64,000 bases of DNA from Xestospongia muta (Eukaryota > Porifera > Demospongiae > Haplosclerida > Petrosiidae), in assembly GCA_963693285.1 (NCBI GenBank), contig OY848918.1, positions 19,541,484-19,605,483 of the forward strand. The letters run 5' to 3'. Shown here one piece after another: positions 55,101 through 62,100 of the stretch. The position numbers were made by a program, and so were the translations under genes. Below the pieces are notes generated by a model. The model saw only the letters and a list, made by a program, of their open reading frames with translations. It was not told the DNA's origin and did not search any database. Every line of letters begins with the position of its first letter. Within the stretch, counting starts at the first letter, position 1.

Positions 55101-55458
55101 AATACTATTGAGGGGTTGTGTCATTCTAATTACTCTGACCAAGTTAAGATGTCTAAAATGTTACAGAGCTGGTTGGATAATGAATCTAGTCCAGTGACAT
55201 GGGGTAATGTTATTAGTATTCTAGATGGTCCTCTTCAGAAGAAATCAATTGCTATTGAAATCACCCAATTCCTTATCAAGGAATCAGGTATGTAATTAAA
55301 CTATTACTACAATAATAATTATACATGCTACTACATGTACATGTAATTTTATATACAAATAAATATTTTTTGTAGTAGTGTCATTGCACTTTACTTTCCA
55401 ACGTTATAATTGGTAATATTATTATATTATAGATGATCCTGTTAGCAGTACTTCATAA
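34119..55458 (+). CDS. Gene 2: ankyrin-Roc-COR-death domain protein (complete)
   Basis: Twelve coding exons: 34119-34136, 34331-34423, 39057-39155, 40569-40667, 51353-51451, 51652-51733, 51792-53623, 53673-54126, 54181-54243, 54339-54410, 55009-55287 and 55433-55458. They join without a phase error to 1071 codons plus a stop. Residues 7-136 are four ankyrin repeats, the first a 31-residue cap, and 137-163 a partial repeat. The Roc P-loop GPPAVGKT is at 188-195, DSGGQ at 412-416 and GTYEDK at 502-507. A COR-like region and a polar hinge follow, then a death domain at about 971-1063. No signal peptide or membrane segment was seen, so it is probably cytosolic. The start ATG in TTCAAAATGTC directly precedes the first splice site. 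Large introns hold several transposons, including an intact Ty3/gypsy. Family knowledge: ROCO-type GTPases signal through Roc-COR dimers. A death-fold assembly role is inference. Confidence 0.88.
34331..34423 (+). CDS. Gene 2 N-terminal ankyrin cap exon
   Basis: 31 codons, phase 0/0. Reads NGQLLVAAEDGDIEVVKSTI and EQGADVNYSDW. Two residues shorter than the other repeats, as usual for a capping repeat. No copy was found upstream of gene 1 in this window. Confidence 0.9.
34424..35992 (+). other. Gene 2 intron, first part
   Basis: AT-rich intron with one fold-back element (34592-34698). No exon recognised. Confidence 0.6.
34592..34698. mobile_element. Fold-back MITE with perfect 34-bp arms
   Basis: CTAGTCTCATCCCCAGACCT and the following 14 bases at 34592-34625 are exactly reverse-complemented at 34665-34698, with a 39-bp loop. 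CTAG or TAG at the tips may be part of the target site. Confidence 0.88.
35993..36016 (+). promoter_or_regulatory. TATA-type core promoter, plus strand
   Basis: TATAAAAGGGGGG followed by TGGGCTGCCCA. A strong consensus TATA box with GC-rich downstream flank. The downstream transcript is not obvious; only a 12-codon frame starts near 36046. Confidence 0.5.
36192..36386 (-). CDS. Small hypothetical protein, 64 residues
   Basis: Reads MANSRKRVRLSLVIDFDNLE, then GKKVFKRRLDHVRKVLTPAG and ends YNSVQQ. Basic N terminus, likely helical middle, no domain recognised. An acceptor-like TTTCTGTAG lies four bases before the ATG on the minus strand, so a noncoding first exon starting at the TATA promoter is plausible. 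Base composition differs from the AT-rich intron around it. It may be a mobile-element protein or a host mini-gene. Confidence 0.5.
   Translation of the reverse strand: MANSRKRVRLSLVIDFDNLEGKKVFKRRLDHVRKVLTPAGQSDLDNYGLVSGIFDSVMYNSVQQ
36565..36588 (-). promoter_or_regulatory. TATA-type core promoter, minus strand
   Basis: Inverted twin of the plus-strand block, about 200 bp upstream of the 36386-36192 ORF and pointing to it. Confidence 0.55.
36891..37416. mobile_element. MITE-like element with poly-G/poly-C ends
   Basis: The left end TATGGTATAGCGAATTTTTT followed by 13 G is mirrored at the right by CCCCCC...CGAAAAATCCTCGCTATATGGTA. Interior arms (AAGTTTTGTGG against CCACAAAA) also pair partly. 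ORFs inside are artefacts of the repeat. Confidence 0.7.
37417..39056 (+). other. Gene 2 intron, duplicated in gene 1
   Basis: From 37935 it is collinear with 3738-4908. 37417-37934 has no recognised feature. Confidence 0.65.
39057..39155 (+). CDS. Gene 2 ankyrin exon 2
   Basis: 99 bp, phase 0/0. Reads DKYTPLHFAAMNGKTEVVTL and LIKSGANLDTLTK. Paralogue of 4909-5007. Confidence 0.93.
39810..40460 (-). mobile_element. Old IS630/mariner-type remnant, gene 2 copy
   Basis: Same fossil as 5645-6272. It carries a degenerate first transposase exon at about 40310-40460 and extends past the point where gene 1 is deleted. Confidence 0.65.
40569..40667 (+). CDS. Gene 2 ankyrin exon 3
   Basis: 99 bp, phase 0/0, acceptor TTTTACAG and donor GTAAGT. 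Reads ANDTPLHWAAYFGHFDVADV and onward. The homologous place in gene 1 (about 6273) lacks it. Confidence 0.92.
41053..43104 (-). mobile_element. IS630/Tc1/mariner-superfamily transposon, gene 2 copy
   Basis: Ends ATTATAGTATGTCCAAGTTG and, inverted, ATTATACTCTGTCCGAGTTG. The repeat extends to AGTTGAGTTGGG. Same position and flanks as 6546-8467. Confidence 0.87.
41481..42959 (-). pseudogene. DDE transposase, Sailor-like, near-complete copy with one frameshift
   Basis: Exons 42559-42959, 41862-42467 and 41481-41809 with good donors and acceptors. Exon 1 holds an HTH-like DNA-binding region. YLDET lies in exon 2 before an extra T in a poly-T run at about 42159-42167 that breaks the frame. VMDNASYHSCRSDR and the rest of the catalytic domain are open. 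Exon 3 has LPVAHCTLNPIEWAWAQVK. Counting across the splice, about 81 residues separate the second Asp from Glu, close to the DD82E Sailor group and far from the 34-41 of Tc1/mariner. An early in-frame stop from CATGTT/CATGAG changes near 42335 is also possible. Inactive as it stands. Confidence 0.82.
43105..44349 (+). repeat. Gene 2 intron with truncated ankyrin-exon block
   Basis: 43370-44222 repeats the DNA leading to ankyrin exon 2. Only its last 40 or so bases survive near 44183-44222, with a GTTAGT donor. Mirrors 8731-9586. Confidence 0.8.
44350..44640 (-). mobile_element. Third, diverged fragment of the mariner-type transposase exon 1
   Basis: Matches 42580-42780 with many changes (ATCCTCTTTTAA.ACAACAAG, ATCTCTTTGTTGGAGT). 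It is the old sequence into which the Ty3/gypsy element landed shortly downstream. Confidence 0.7.
44743..44997 (+). repeat. 5' LTR
   Basis: 255 bp, TGTAATGC...GCATTACA. Read base by base it shows no difference from the 3' LTR. Confidence 0.95.
44999..45015 (+). promoter_or_regulatory. Primer-binding site
   Basis: TGGCGCAGTGGGTAGGA begins one base after the LTR. The initial TGG pairs with the CCA tail of a tRNA primer. The tRNA was not identified. Confidence 0.65.
45031..45855 (+). CDS. Gag of the Ty3/gypsy element
   Basis: 274 residues from ATG 45031 (the frame is open further upstream through the primer site, so the first ATG is taken). The central capsid-like region is helical and Trp/Arg-rich, with WDQWIAHFENV and WADYAEDLKILVDKAFPDL. 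A CCHC zinc knuckle CRKCGRKGHYARGC lies near residues 243-257. It forms the virus-like particle and packages RNA. The stop lies in the loop of a frameshift hairpin, and pol continues in the -1 frame. Confidence 0.93.
   Translation: MAARPLVLPEPFTGEGSWDQWIAHFENVAAVNAWDDAAKLLWLRARLTKRAQTAYQKFTEEARASYEQSKTALQERFEPKCKRELYQAEFQTRRKQRTEGWADYAEDLKILVDKAFPDLQEDARDLLAMNHFLNQLDNPQVAFSVKQSRPRKLDEAVAATLEMESFARPKAARVAQIKQDDNPVSSVTKDPSDAIMSMMKQMMERVEKLEQNLSFGCSSRDRNTRRAPPTQEQKRSPPSTEVICRKCGRKGHYARGCAVRRPGNQQGNETPLQL
45828..45872 (+). promoter_or_regulatory. -1 programmed ribosomal frameshift signal
   Basis: The slippery heptamer G GGA AAC at 45828-45834 is in the right gag phase. A 5-nt spacer follows, then a stem-loop: ACCCTTGCAGCT (45840-45851) pairs with AGCTAGCAAGGGT (45860-45872) with one bulged base. 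The loop GTGAGTCG holds the gag stop. Confidence 0.85.
45852..49613 (+). CDS. Pol polyprotein: protease, RT, RNase H, integrase
   Basis: About 1253 residues, read by -1 frameshift from gag; 45852 is the first distinct codon, not a true start. In order: retropepsin DTGSA (about 43-47), reverse transcriptase with CVDYRKLN and YLDD (about 470-473), RNase H starting ILDTDASNTGIGAVLS (about 615), and an integrase zinc finger (HLGEEKTL to CNTCPTC). The integrase core has D in VAVDILG (about 919), D in HSDQG (980) and E in GLVERFNR (1016), a DD35E spacing, and the C-terminal WLGPY (GPY/F) is near 1154. No chromodomain seen. The order RT-RH-IN defines Ty3/gypsy. No stop or frameshift was found. Confidence 0.95.
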   Translation: MSRASKGYHQETQQYIQVSPITSTSTYKITATIYNLPVSFNLDTGSAVTLIRRDIWEVVQPSDCQLIPWTGPRLVGVEGTPLHVHGYANISVKLEKDTFHMRIIIVDSLTTEAIMGMDFLEENDCTIDIAKKCLYFPRTRMSIPFCNVTEIAQIDVTLDTSIQVPPMSEIEVMAKVESSGNTGTWLLEGKSSKGLSVQVANALVCPSSQRVPVRLLNPNSEAATVHKNTRIATLEPLQEQTDESATEISAIQTEDLPEDKKQMLWGIVKRCGEDLSEEQKKTFYLLLIAYNDVFAMSKQDVGRTKVLKHSISVGNAPPIRQAPRRMPVYRRDEVQKLLQGMLQDDIIQPSNSPWASPIVLVRKKDGSIRMCVDYRKLNAVTRKDAYPLPRIDDTLDTLSGSKWFSTLDLISGYWQVEVNKEDREKTAFCTHEGLFEFKVMPFGLCNAPATFQRLMNLVLAGLQWSSCLVYLDDIIILGRDFEEHLERTRAVLERLRKAGLKLQPAKCDFFKQEVRYLGHIVSKNGIATDPSKTEKITNWPAPSSKKEVQQFLGLAGYYRRFIKDFATIAKPLHKLAERSAAFNWTRECEQSFLQLKEKLTSSPVLAFPNFNQTFILDTDASNTGIGAVLSQMQEDGSEKVIAYASRLLGKHEKRYCVTRRELLAVVHFIHLFRPYLLGKEFILRTDHGSLTWLTNFREPEGQLARWLERLQEYNFKVIHRRGKKHSNADALSRMPCQQCGRESHDHSVIEAIQTIGTVQLVGDRTTAELYKLQLDDPVVGAILRAKEIGKRPPDQSVNDNPKSRRLLQLWDQLVLNEKLLFRKFESQDGTLSHLQLVVPEKLQKEVLNELHGGELSGHLGEEKTLSRLKERFYWPGHWNDVRDWCNTCPTCATRKFTGMKHRAPLQTIKSGYPMQVVAVDILGPLPESDGGNRYILVAGDYFTKWMEAYAIPNQEAKTVAERLVNELFCRFSPPEQLHSDQGRQFESELLTEVCKLLNIHKTRTTPYHPQCDGLVERFNRTLLNMLATSTKDHPFDWEMQLPKVCMAYNTSVQSSTGYSPFFLMFGRKAKLPIDLMYGFQQAQTTTNEYVAELQRTISTAYQHVREKVKGQHERQKEYYNRKIHGKPYSDGDLVWLYSPAVAKGRSKKLHHPWLGPYMIIKKLSDVTYRIQHRNNKKKRMVVHFDRLKPCHPGTRFPDIISRPDKSIQPTVTSNIGDCLELVDDDIDHTETPTQRYPTRTRYPPDRYGTVISH
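49640..49652 (+). promoter_or_regulatory. Polypurine tract
   Basis: AAAGGAGGGGGTAA-like run directly before the 3' LTR. Primes plus-strand DNA synthesis. Confidence 0.8.
49653..49907 (+). repeat. 3' LTR
   Basis: 255 bp, identical by eye to 44743-44997. Followed by TAAACAACAAGG, which restores the target sequence. Confidence 0.95.
49908..50837 (+). other. Gene 2 intron
   Basis: 50091-50557 matches 9603-10071. 50558-50837 is unmatched AT-rich DNA with an inverted pair around 50690-50730 (TATGACAAAATATATTATAC/GTATAATATATTGTCATA). Confidence 0.65.
50838..51068 (+). mobile_element. PIF/Harbinger left end with transposase N-terminal codons
   Basis: The terminus AGGCTGGTTTACATAAGAAG follows TTA and is the inverse of the gene 1 right terminus at 11504. 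ATG at 50986 starts MAEAVLLLALLNRRRKRRQR, the Leu-rich then Arg-rich beginning usual for HARBI1-type proteins. After VWV the frame runs into host intron, so it is truncated. Confidence 0.8.
51353..51451 (+). CDS. Gene 2 ankyrin exon 4
   Basis: 99 bp, phase 0/0. Reads DGNTPLMLACLEGHQSIAMA and onward. Paralogue of 14021-14119. Confidence 0.93.
51652..51733 (+). CDS. Gene 2 partial ankyrin/linker exon
   Basis: 82 bp, phase 0 in and 1 out. Reads NGETALTIADKKAKDVYKKL and ADEIDHN. Four residues longer than in gene 1. Confidence 0.9.
51792..53623 (+). CDS. Gene 2 Roc GTPase/COR exon
   Basis: 1832 bp. GPPAVGKTSFKHLLFNWEPP, a long polar insert, WIYILDSGGQPQFADVSRAF, FLIIGTYEDKMGGW, then COR-like FVDFPQKLLQKG and CIVAEVHRDESTYYFIPTAL. 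Compared with gene 1, most changes fall in the polar insert and near MGGWRW, while the G1 and G3 blocks are nearly unchanged. Confidence 0.93.
53673..54126 (+). CDS. Gene 2 COR C-terminal exon
   Basis: 454 bp after a 49-bp intron. Starts GLFPAAVVALLNREERPFFT and ends MFQPWMEGF. Splices at GTGAGT, with phase 1 out. Confidence 0.9.
54181..54410 (+). CDS. Gene 2 linker exon pair
   Basis: Exons 54181-54243 (KEDISKGNDSTTNFQEQPKS) and 54339-54410 (NNDTNIDIECSTSELPSLPA), phase 1/1. Single cassette, against two in gene 1. Confidence 0.85.
54411..55008 (+). other. Gene 2 intron before the death domain
   Basis: The first part resembles gene 1 from 17065 to about 17400 (AAAGATTGCTCCAT, GGCAATTGATCTGAT). 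The similarity then fades. This marks where the two genes cease to be collinear. Confidence 0.65.
55009..55458 (+). CDS. Gene 2 death-domain exon and terminal exon
   Basis: 55009-55287 reads RILLRFLSSVTAKWQEIGDL, LGVDPNTIEGLCHSN, MLQSWLDNESSPVTWGNVIS and TQFLIKES. 55433-55458 adds DDPVSSTS and TAA. It has the W-xx-IG-xx-L, W-L and TW positions of a death domain but few other identities with gene 1. Confidence 0.85.
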
Positions 55459-56911
55459 TAGCTACTACAACTACATATACAAAGGTATGATTAGAAACTT
55501 TAGTATAAAATATATAAAGAATGATAATGTAATAACAATACAGTACATTGTGCATCATCTTTTCATTTATAGAAATTTATTATTAATTATTATTTTAATA
55601 TGTCATGATTTTTTCCACTTCGCAAAATGCTTTTTTGACATCAAACAACATTTAGACCACTGAATAATTAACGAATCTTTTTTGTTTTTTTTTAGGTACA
55701 CACATGAACAGATTTATTTTTTTCTATTTTTTTTACTTTAATAACTTTTAATAATAAAATAAATTGAGAATTTTTTTGGACATTTTAATAATTTCAGAAT
55801 TATTTTTGTAGATGTTATTAGTTGGATTTAATCAAATATGTTAATAACAATATTTTTTTTTAAAAATTGATTGAATGGTCTTAATTAAGTTAAAAGTATA
55901 CACTTCCAGTTCAAGCTGTGGTCAGAGTGTAGTGTAGCTTACATGGAAAATTATTTTTCTGAGGGATGAAACAGCTTGAAAGTTTTTTAAATTGTCAAGT
56001 ATCCTGTTATGTTTCTGGTGTTTGCAGAGTAAGGAAATAATAAAGATTCCTTTTGTTACAAAAGTTATGTGAAGACCAAATTTTTCAATGCATAGCATAG
56101 AAATATTTGAAAACAAAATTTTATTTATTTGCATTTAGTAAATTTAAGGAAGTTTAATGCTTCCATTGAATTTTATAACTATTTACAAATCCAATAAACC
56201 AAATCATCATTAGAAAATGAAATGCATGTTCTCAAAAACTTAAATGTTATATATATAAATATAGCTTCATCATATGATCAACTTAAACAATAAATGAGTA
56301 CTTTGAATGACGCAACACTTAATAGATAATATAATATACCATGTAACACAACTATTTAAATATTTTGATTAATGACTCATAAAATAAATTATTGAATAAT
56401 CACTTCCATTGCAATTAATCATTACTGAAAATAATATTCAGGATAACCAACTAGCATCAGTCTATCATTTTTTCTTTATGTTGAGGTAGCTTTAGCATGA
56501 CATGGAGTTATTTCAGTTTTAGCCAGTATGATATTGTCATTTTGGTTTTGACTAGTATTAACTTTAGCACTGGCTTTAACACTGTTGTCTTTTGTTTCTT
56601 AAGAAACGCTAGCATTTATGAAGAAAGGTAACTCACCAATAACATCTTCTAAACGAGACAGTGAGTTTAGTCGACTATTAACTGCTATTCTTGTAGATGT
56701 TTGTGGAAATACGACACGGTGACATGCTATCAGGATCTTCATTATCATAGTCCTTATCATTGAATTGATCGAAATAGCTAGGACTGTGTGGTGATCCTTG
56801 TAGAATGAATAAGCCATCTTCTAACTTTTCTAGCTATCCCTCGTCCTTTAGCTACCTTATCAAGTGATCACTGCTATACAGAAAGACTAAGTGCTTTGGT
56901 TACCTTTTTCT
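55459..56911. other. Region after gene 2
   Basis: AT-rich. AATAAAATAAAT near 55756-55767 is a possible polyadenylation signal. A minus-strand coding-like relic at about 56640-56815 (GLFILQGSPHSPSYFDQFND in one frame) has stops and no known family. Confidence 0.4.
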
Positions 56912-58632
56912 AAACGCTGTGGCTAACCTACAAGTACAGGGATCGAAACTTTTCTCCTTGTATTACTGGTAACCGTAAATAAAGGGTTAAATTTGATTTT
57001 GCCTAGCAACATTGGTACACCTGATCTACCTCCCTAGGTACTAATAATTAACTCTTTGTTCACTTAAATGAACTTAAAGAAAAATCAACGAACTGATAGT
57101 CTACATATATATCTAGTCAACATTTTTAGCAGCAGCAAAACAACTTCTACAGAACCAATAAGTCATTTTTGGAGGTGTAATTACTCCAGCATAGCTAAAA
57201 TGATACCATTCAAGGCACAAATCACAAATAATTGACAGCTCTGATTTACTGCCATCATCATGATGGCATATTTTGCATAGCCAAACATCACAGTCTTTCT
57301 TCCTTTAATAACATCTTCAATAAGTTTCCAGGCATTGTCGACTGATACTTTTTAGGTTTCTTGGAACTTTTCAATTGTTTAGCTGGTAGTCCAATGGTCA
57401 TGCAGTCATGGCTCTTAGGTCTGTCTACCTCTTTTCTTTAAAACAGGTGGGAGTTTTAATCCTTCATAAATACTATAATAAAGTATGGTCATAGTGTTAT
57501 AACTCACCCAAAGAATTCTGTTGTTTGAGAAGAAGGCCTTAAAAAATGTGTTAGTAGAATCAGAGAGAGGCCTCTTTAGACCAACACATTAGTAGTCTTT
57601 GTAGAAAGCTGTGGTGGCCTTAAACAACTGCTAGTACATGTACTTGTACCTACATTGTAAAACATGTTTGAAACTTTTCTGTAATTGATGTAATCTAACT
57701 TACATTGTACATGTATATCTGTAAGTGCTCCCCTAAATGAGTTCATTACAGTTGTGATATTATCTTCATCACATTCATCTTCACTGCCAAAAGTGTCACC
57801 ATCAGCAGAATCTGTTAAGAAAAGAAAGGATTAATATATTATGAGATATGTATTACAGTGTACATAAATTGGCTATACTCTAACTAGACCCTACCCCCTA
57901 CACTTTTAAACCTTTAACTAAACTTTAAACTGATAGCAAAGTTAGTCATGAGAGGAATAATGTATATATGTGAATACCTTTGTCAACTTCAACAAGAGTG
58001 ACCTCTTAATTTCTTTTCCAATTGTTGACTCTCATATGTAACAATTTTGTTGCTTTGTCGTTTTCTTCTTATCAAGGTGTGTTTGGTGAGGAAGGTACGT
58101 AAATATTGCCTATATAATATTGCCACAGATATGTTAAAACTGACACCATTCCAACACTTACCTGTGATATTTCGTGATTATGCTCAGTTGAAACACTCTT
58201 CACTTCTAGTTTAAATGTACTGTGAATAAAAATCATTATCATCAGCAGATGTGACAATTGCCCTTACTACGTTGATCTAATCCCCTTTCCTGTAGCTTTG
58301 AGGGACTGCCCTCCGTGTATACAGCAGTTCTTTATCTCGTAATATCTTAGTTTGGGCTTGTGTTCTTTTTCCAACCTTTTCTTTGCAGCCATAATAGCTC
58401 TGGCGGCTCGTTTTTAAAATTCAACACAGTTTTCCAATTTATAATCGTTCAGTTTGTTCTCTTGTTCTACAAAAATGTGGAATAGATCACCAACATTGAA
58501 AGATAGAGCCATTCTCAATCACGTGCACCAATGTTGCTTGGCAACGGTCAAATTTAACCCTTTATTCACCGATACCGGTAATATAAGAATAAAAGTTTCG
58601 ATCCCGGTACCGGTAGGTTAGCCACAGCGTTT
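56912..58632 (-). mobile_element. Long-TIR DNA transposon remnant encoding a PHD finger
   Basis: The ends AAACGCTGTGGCTAACCTAC are inverted. Similarity of the arms runs for about 110 bases each (left to about 57024, right from about 58520), including GGGATCGAAACTTTT and AATAAAGGGTTAAATTTG. Several minus-strand exon-like pieces fill the interior. No transposase core recognised. Confidence 0.75.
57110..58512 (-). pseudogene. Transposon gene remnant with C-terminal PHD finger
   Basis: Readable pieces on the minus strand: MALSFNVGDLFHIFVEQENK from 58512, then after a stop KRAARAIMAAKKRLEKEHKP. Next is an exon with acceptor CTTAACAG, DSADGDTFGSEDECDEDNIT and MNSFRGALT near 57815-57722. Then TIGLPAKQLKSSKKPKKYQS near 57390, and a PHD finger about 57305-57120 with LCKIC, CDLCLEWYH and WFCRSC (C4HC3 spacing). 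Stops and a frame change before the PHD show decay, or introns I could not place. PHD fingers bind histone tails and are found in several transposon proteins; the family is not settled. Confidence 0.6.
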
Positions 58633-59193
58633 CCTAAACCCTCTCTGAGATTAAGACAGTCTAAGACTGCAAATATCAAATTTTGTGGACATTGTTTTAA
58701 AAGACTCTCATTGAAAATTTTCTCAGGAATCAGGTGTAATGTATCAGAACTTTAGAAACACAATGAGGATAATAGCTCTTATATCAATTTATCTGACTCA
58801 TCTAGTGATAATCGCGTTAAAGTGACTGATCTTTGCAGCGAGAAAGAACGTTCTTGTCCCTCAACCATCTCAGACAATTTAATGGAAATTGTTGATAGTT
58901 TGGAAACTGAAAATTATGTAACAAACAATGAGCTTGAAATATATGATGTTAATAGTTTATGTTATTGCTTGAAAATAGAATTTAAAAATTACATGTATAA
59001 TTACTTATCAATAAAAACATTTCTTTCTAATCTTTGTAATTGTGGTGTATTTTAATATTTGAAATAATAGAAATTACAAATTTCCAAAACAGAAACACAC
59101 AGAGAAATACGTAATGTAAAATACGACCTTTTGTCTGATTGGAAAAGTCAGTAATATTATAATAAGAAGACTCACTGATTGACAATCATTAAT
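58633..59193 (+). other. Unidentified coding-like stretch before leader copy C
   Basis: After a TTTAG acceptor-like site near 58755 an open frame runs to 59055: NEDNSSYINLSDSSSDNRVK, then CSEKERSCPSTISDNLMEIV. It is acidic and Ser-rich with no domain recognised. It could be an exon relic. Confidence 0.3.
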
Positions 59194-62100
59194 TATTATA
59201 ATAACAAAAATGAAATTTATAAATTAAAAATAAATGCAAATCAAAGCATAGATTTTTTAATTGTGCTACAAAAAAGTGTTATTACAGAATCAGTAACCAA
59301 ACACTACATTTGATGATTTAAATGGAAAAGCAAATATAAATAACAACAGATAAAAACAATTAATTAGGAAAATAGGAAAAGATTTTGCATCAAATAGGGA
59401 GACTAAAAAGGTTGCTCAGTGAATTGATATCATTTGAGAGATATGATATCCACATAATGTTACCAACAACTGTATGACAACAATTCTAGCATGGGAAATA
59501 GACAGACAGAGAAAGATGGAGAGACAAAAACCGAGAGACTTGGATAGACAGATAGAGACATGACATAATATATAACAATACTAGGGATTACCAAATATGG
59601 CAGTGTCTACATTGATATGCTTGTAAAACACTCTCATAACTTAATAATCAATACCTCTATATAATTATATTTACTTCAGAATTGAATATTGACAAGTTAT
59701 GCAACACAGTTTTTTATATTATTAAAAGCTATAACTATATTAATGATATGTGACAAGGGTTTTTTGAGCTCTATAGCTATGTCACTGCTACAATGATATT
59801 GTAAAATTAACTAATGATGTATGCTAGGTATGAATAGACACTATAATCATCACAGCAGCTGATATGTGAGTAAAGTTATGATAATAAACAAATCAACACA
59901 TTGAACAGTATGGATAGTGTATCCTCCTTCATAGATTATAGTATATGATGTTTACATCTAATAAAGCTGTGTCTGTTTTTATACACACAATACAGCAGTC
60001 AACTGAAGTAAATATAAGACTAACATAATACATCAATACACTGTTATATACAGTGTATATATGAGAGGGAGTGTACACTTGTCACAACTTTACTATGGCT
60101 CTTATCACAACCATACTCATAGTAGCTATGACAGGACATTTATCAACATTATAGTGAATAGTGACATTATCCATTAAAACACAACAGCATATGCATGCAA
60201 TATAATGTTTTAAATAATGAATTGTTGTACATTGGTGTTCCAAGAACTGTACAAAGGTTTTGTATATCATGTAATTTGAAAAATGATAACGACACTGGTA
60301 TGATTCAAGGATATCAAATCTATTATTATTCTGAGTTCAAGATATTTTCTTTACTCTTAATTTTAGTTTAAAATAAAGAAAGGTACACAGGACAGAAAAT
60401 AAGACATGATATAAATGGATGGTGGCCTATATCCAGTATATATAGTAGTACATCAAATGAAAATTGCATAAATGTAAGAGTAATAAATATGATCAATGCA
60501 TGGATTATTTATGAATGTGTTCAACAATCAGGTTGTCCTCTTTATTATATAAAGCTAAAATACTAAATAACAATGTAACAACAACATTAATATATGTAAT
60601 GATGATAAGAGAGTACACAATATGGTAAAATTTATATTAATAATCTCAATAAAAACATATATGGGGCACACACTGCTACTTGTAGAGTAATGCATTTATA
60701 CCTAAAGAACACAATAAATGACTAATTGTGTATGTAATGGTTAGAAGCATAAACCTTTCTCTACTCATGACGAAGAGATTATTATAGAAATAATTTTTGA
60801 ATTGAAAGGTTCTGATCAATTTTAAATATAGTGTATTATTATATCTCATAATAAGTAGTCACAGATCAATTCTATTACTCTAGCAACATCACAGGTTCAT
60901 GGACATCACTTCCTTTTAATTTTGCTCATACTGACTGTCTTATTCAAACATCTAATTATCACTTATCAAATGATAAAATTAAATTAATTCGAAATTATCC
61001 ATCCATTTAAATATAACTACAGAATAATAGATATATATTATACAAATTTGTTACAGGTATTAAACACCATTACTATCAACTTAATTTTGTAAATCATACA
61101 TGTAGTATTGATGTCTTTTTAGAGGTTTGAGTATCTAAGATAACGTATGAAAGAATTAGTGTCACATTGAAACACTTGTCCTTTTTAATCAATGATACTG
61201 ACAGTATACTGTAGAAGTTTAAGCATAATATGCTTAAACTTATACAATATACCATATTATAATAAATTAATGATATGGCCTTCATTTATAGAGTAATAAA
61301 AGTTATTGACATAAATATAGCTAGAAGTAATGATAAATATGTGATTGTTGTGTAAAGATCATAGTGTCAAAATAAGAATGAGAAAAATCTTTCTTGCAAT
61401 TTTTTCTACCGAAGTATCTAATGAAAGAATGTAATTTTCACACAAATAATTACTATTGGTATTACGTTTATGGTTATCAAGTGGTAAACTTTACTAAGCA
61501 GATGTTGATCATATATGATCATATAGTATACAGTACATACATAGTGTGAGTGTATATCTATTACATATAGTAGTAGTTAGTAGACAGACAGTATATTCTA
61601 TCTTACTATAATTAGGTTACAGTTGATTTAGCTAGTAGAGTTTCATCATTGTAATGTAGTAATTATGTCACATACTTCCTGTATATCTATAGAAGTCTTG
61701 ATATTAGGAATAGTGGTCAGTTGGAGAAAATACACTTATCCACACAACTACACTAAATAGTGTCGTTTTGTTAACTTTCAAGGCAAACAATTCATGTTAA
61801 CAACATTAACTAAAACATCATTAACTGGAAAGAATGAATGTAATTCTGATGAATGACCACTTTGCAAGTCAAAAAGACTGTGTTATTTTACTCAATGTTG
61901 TATTGTCTACTCATACATCACTATACAGCCTGTAGCATAGGTTTATTTTGAATGTATTCATTCTTTAATTATTTTAATTATTAATTTTTAAATTGAGAAT
62001 TCATACAAGACATTTGATTAACAAATTGTAGCATAGCTTGATTATGACAGCAACTTTCATTCATATTAATAATTAAACTTCAATTCACTCAAGCTGTCTA

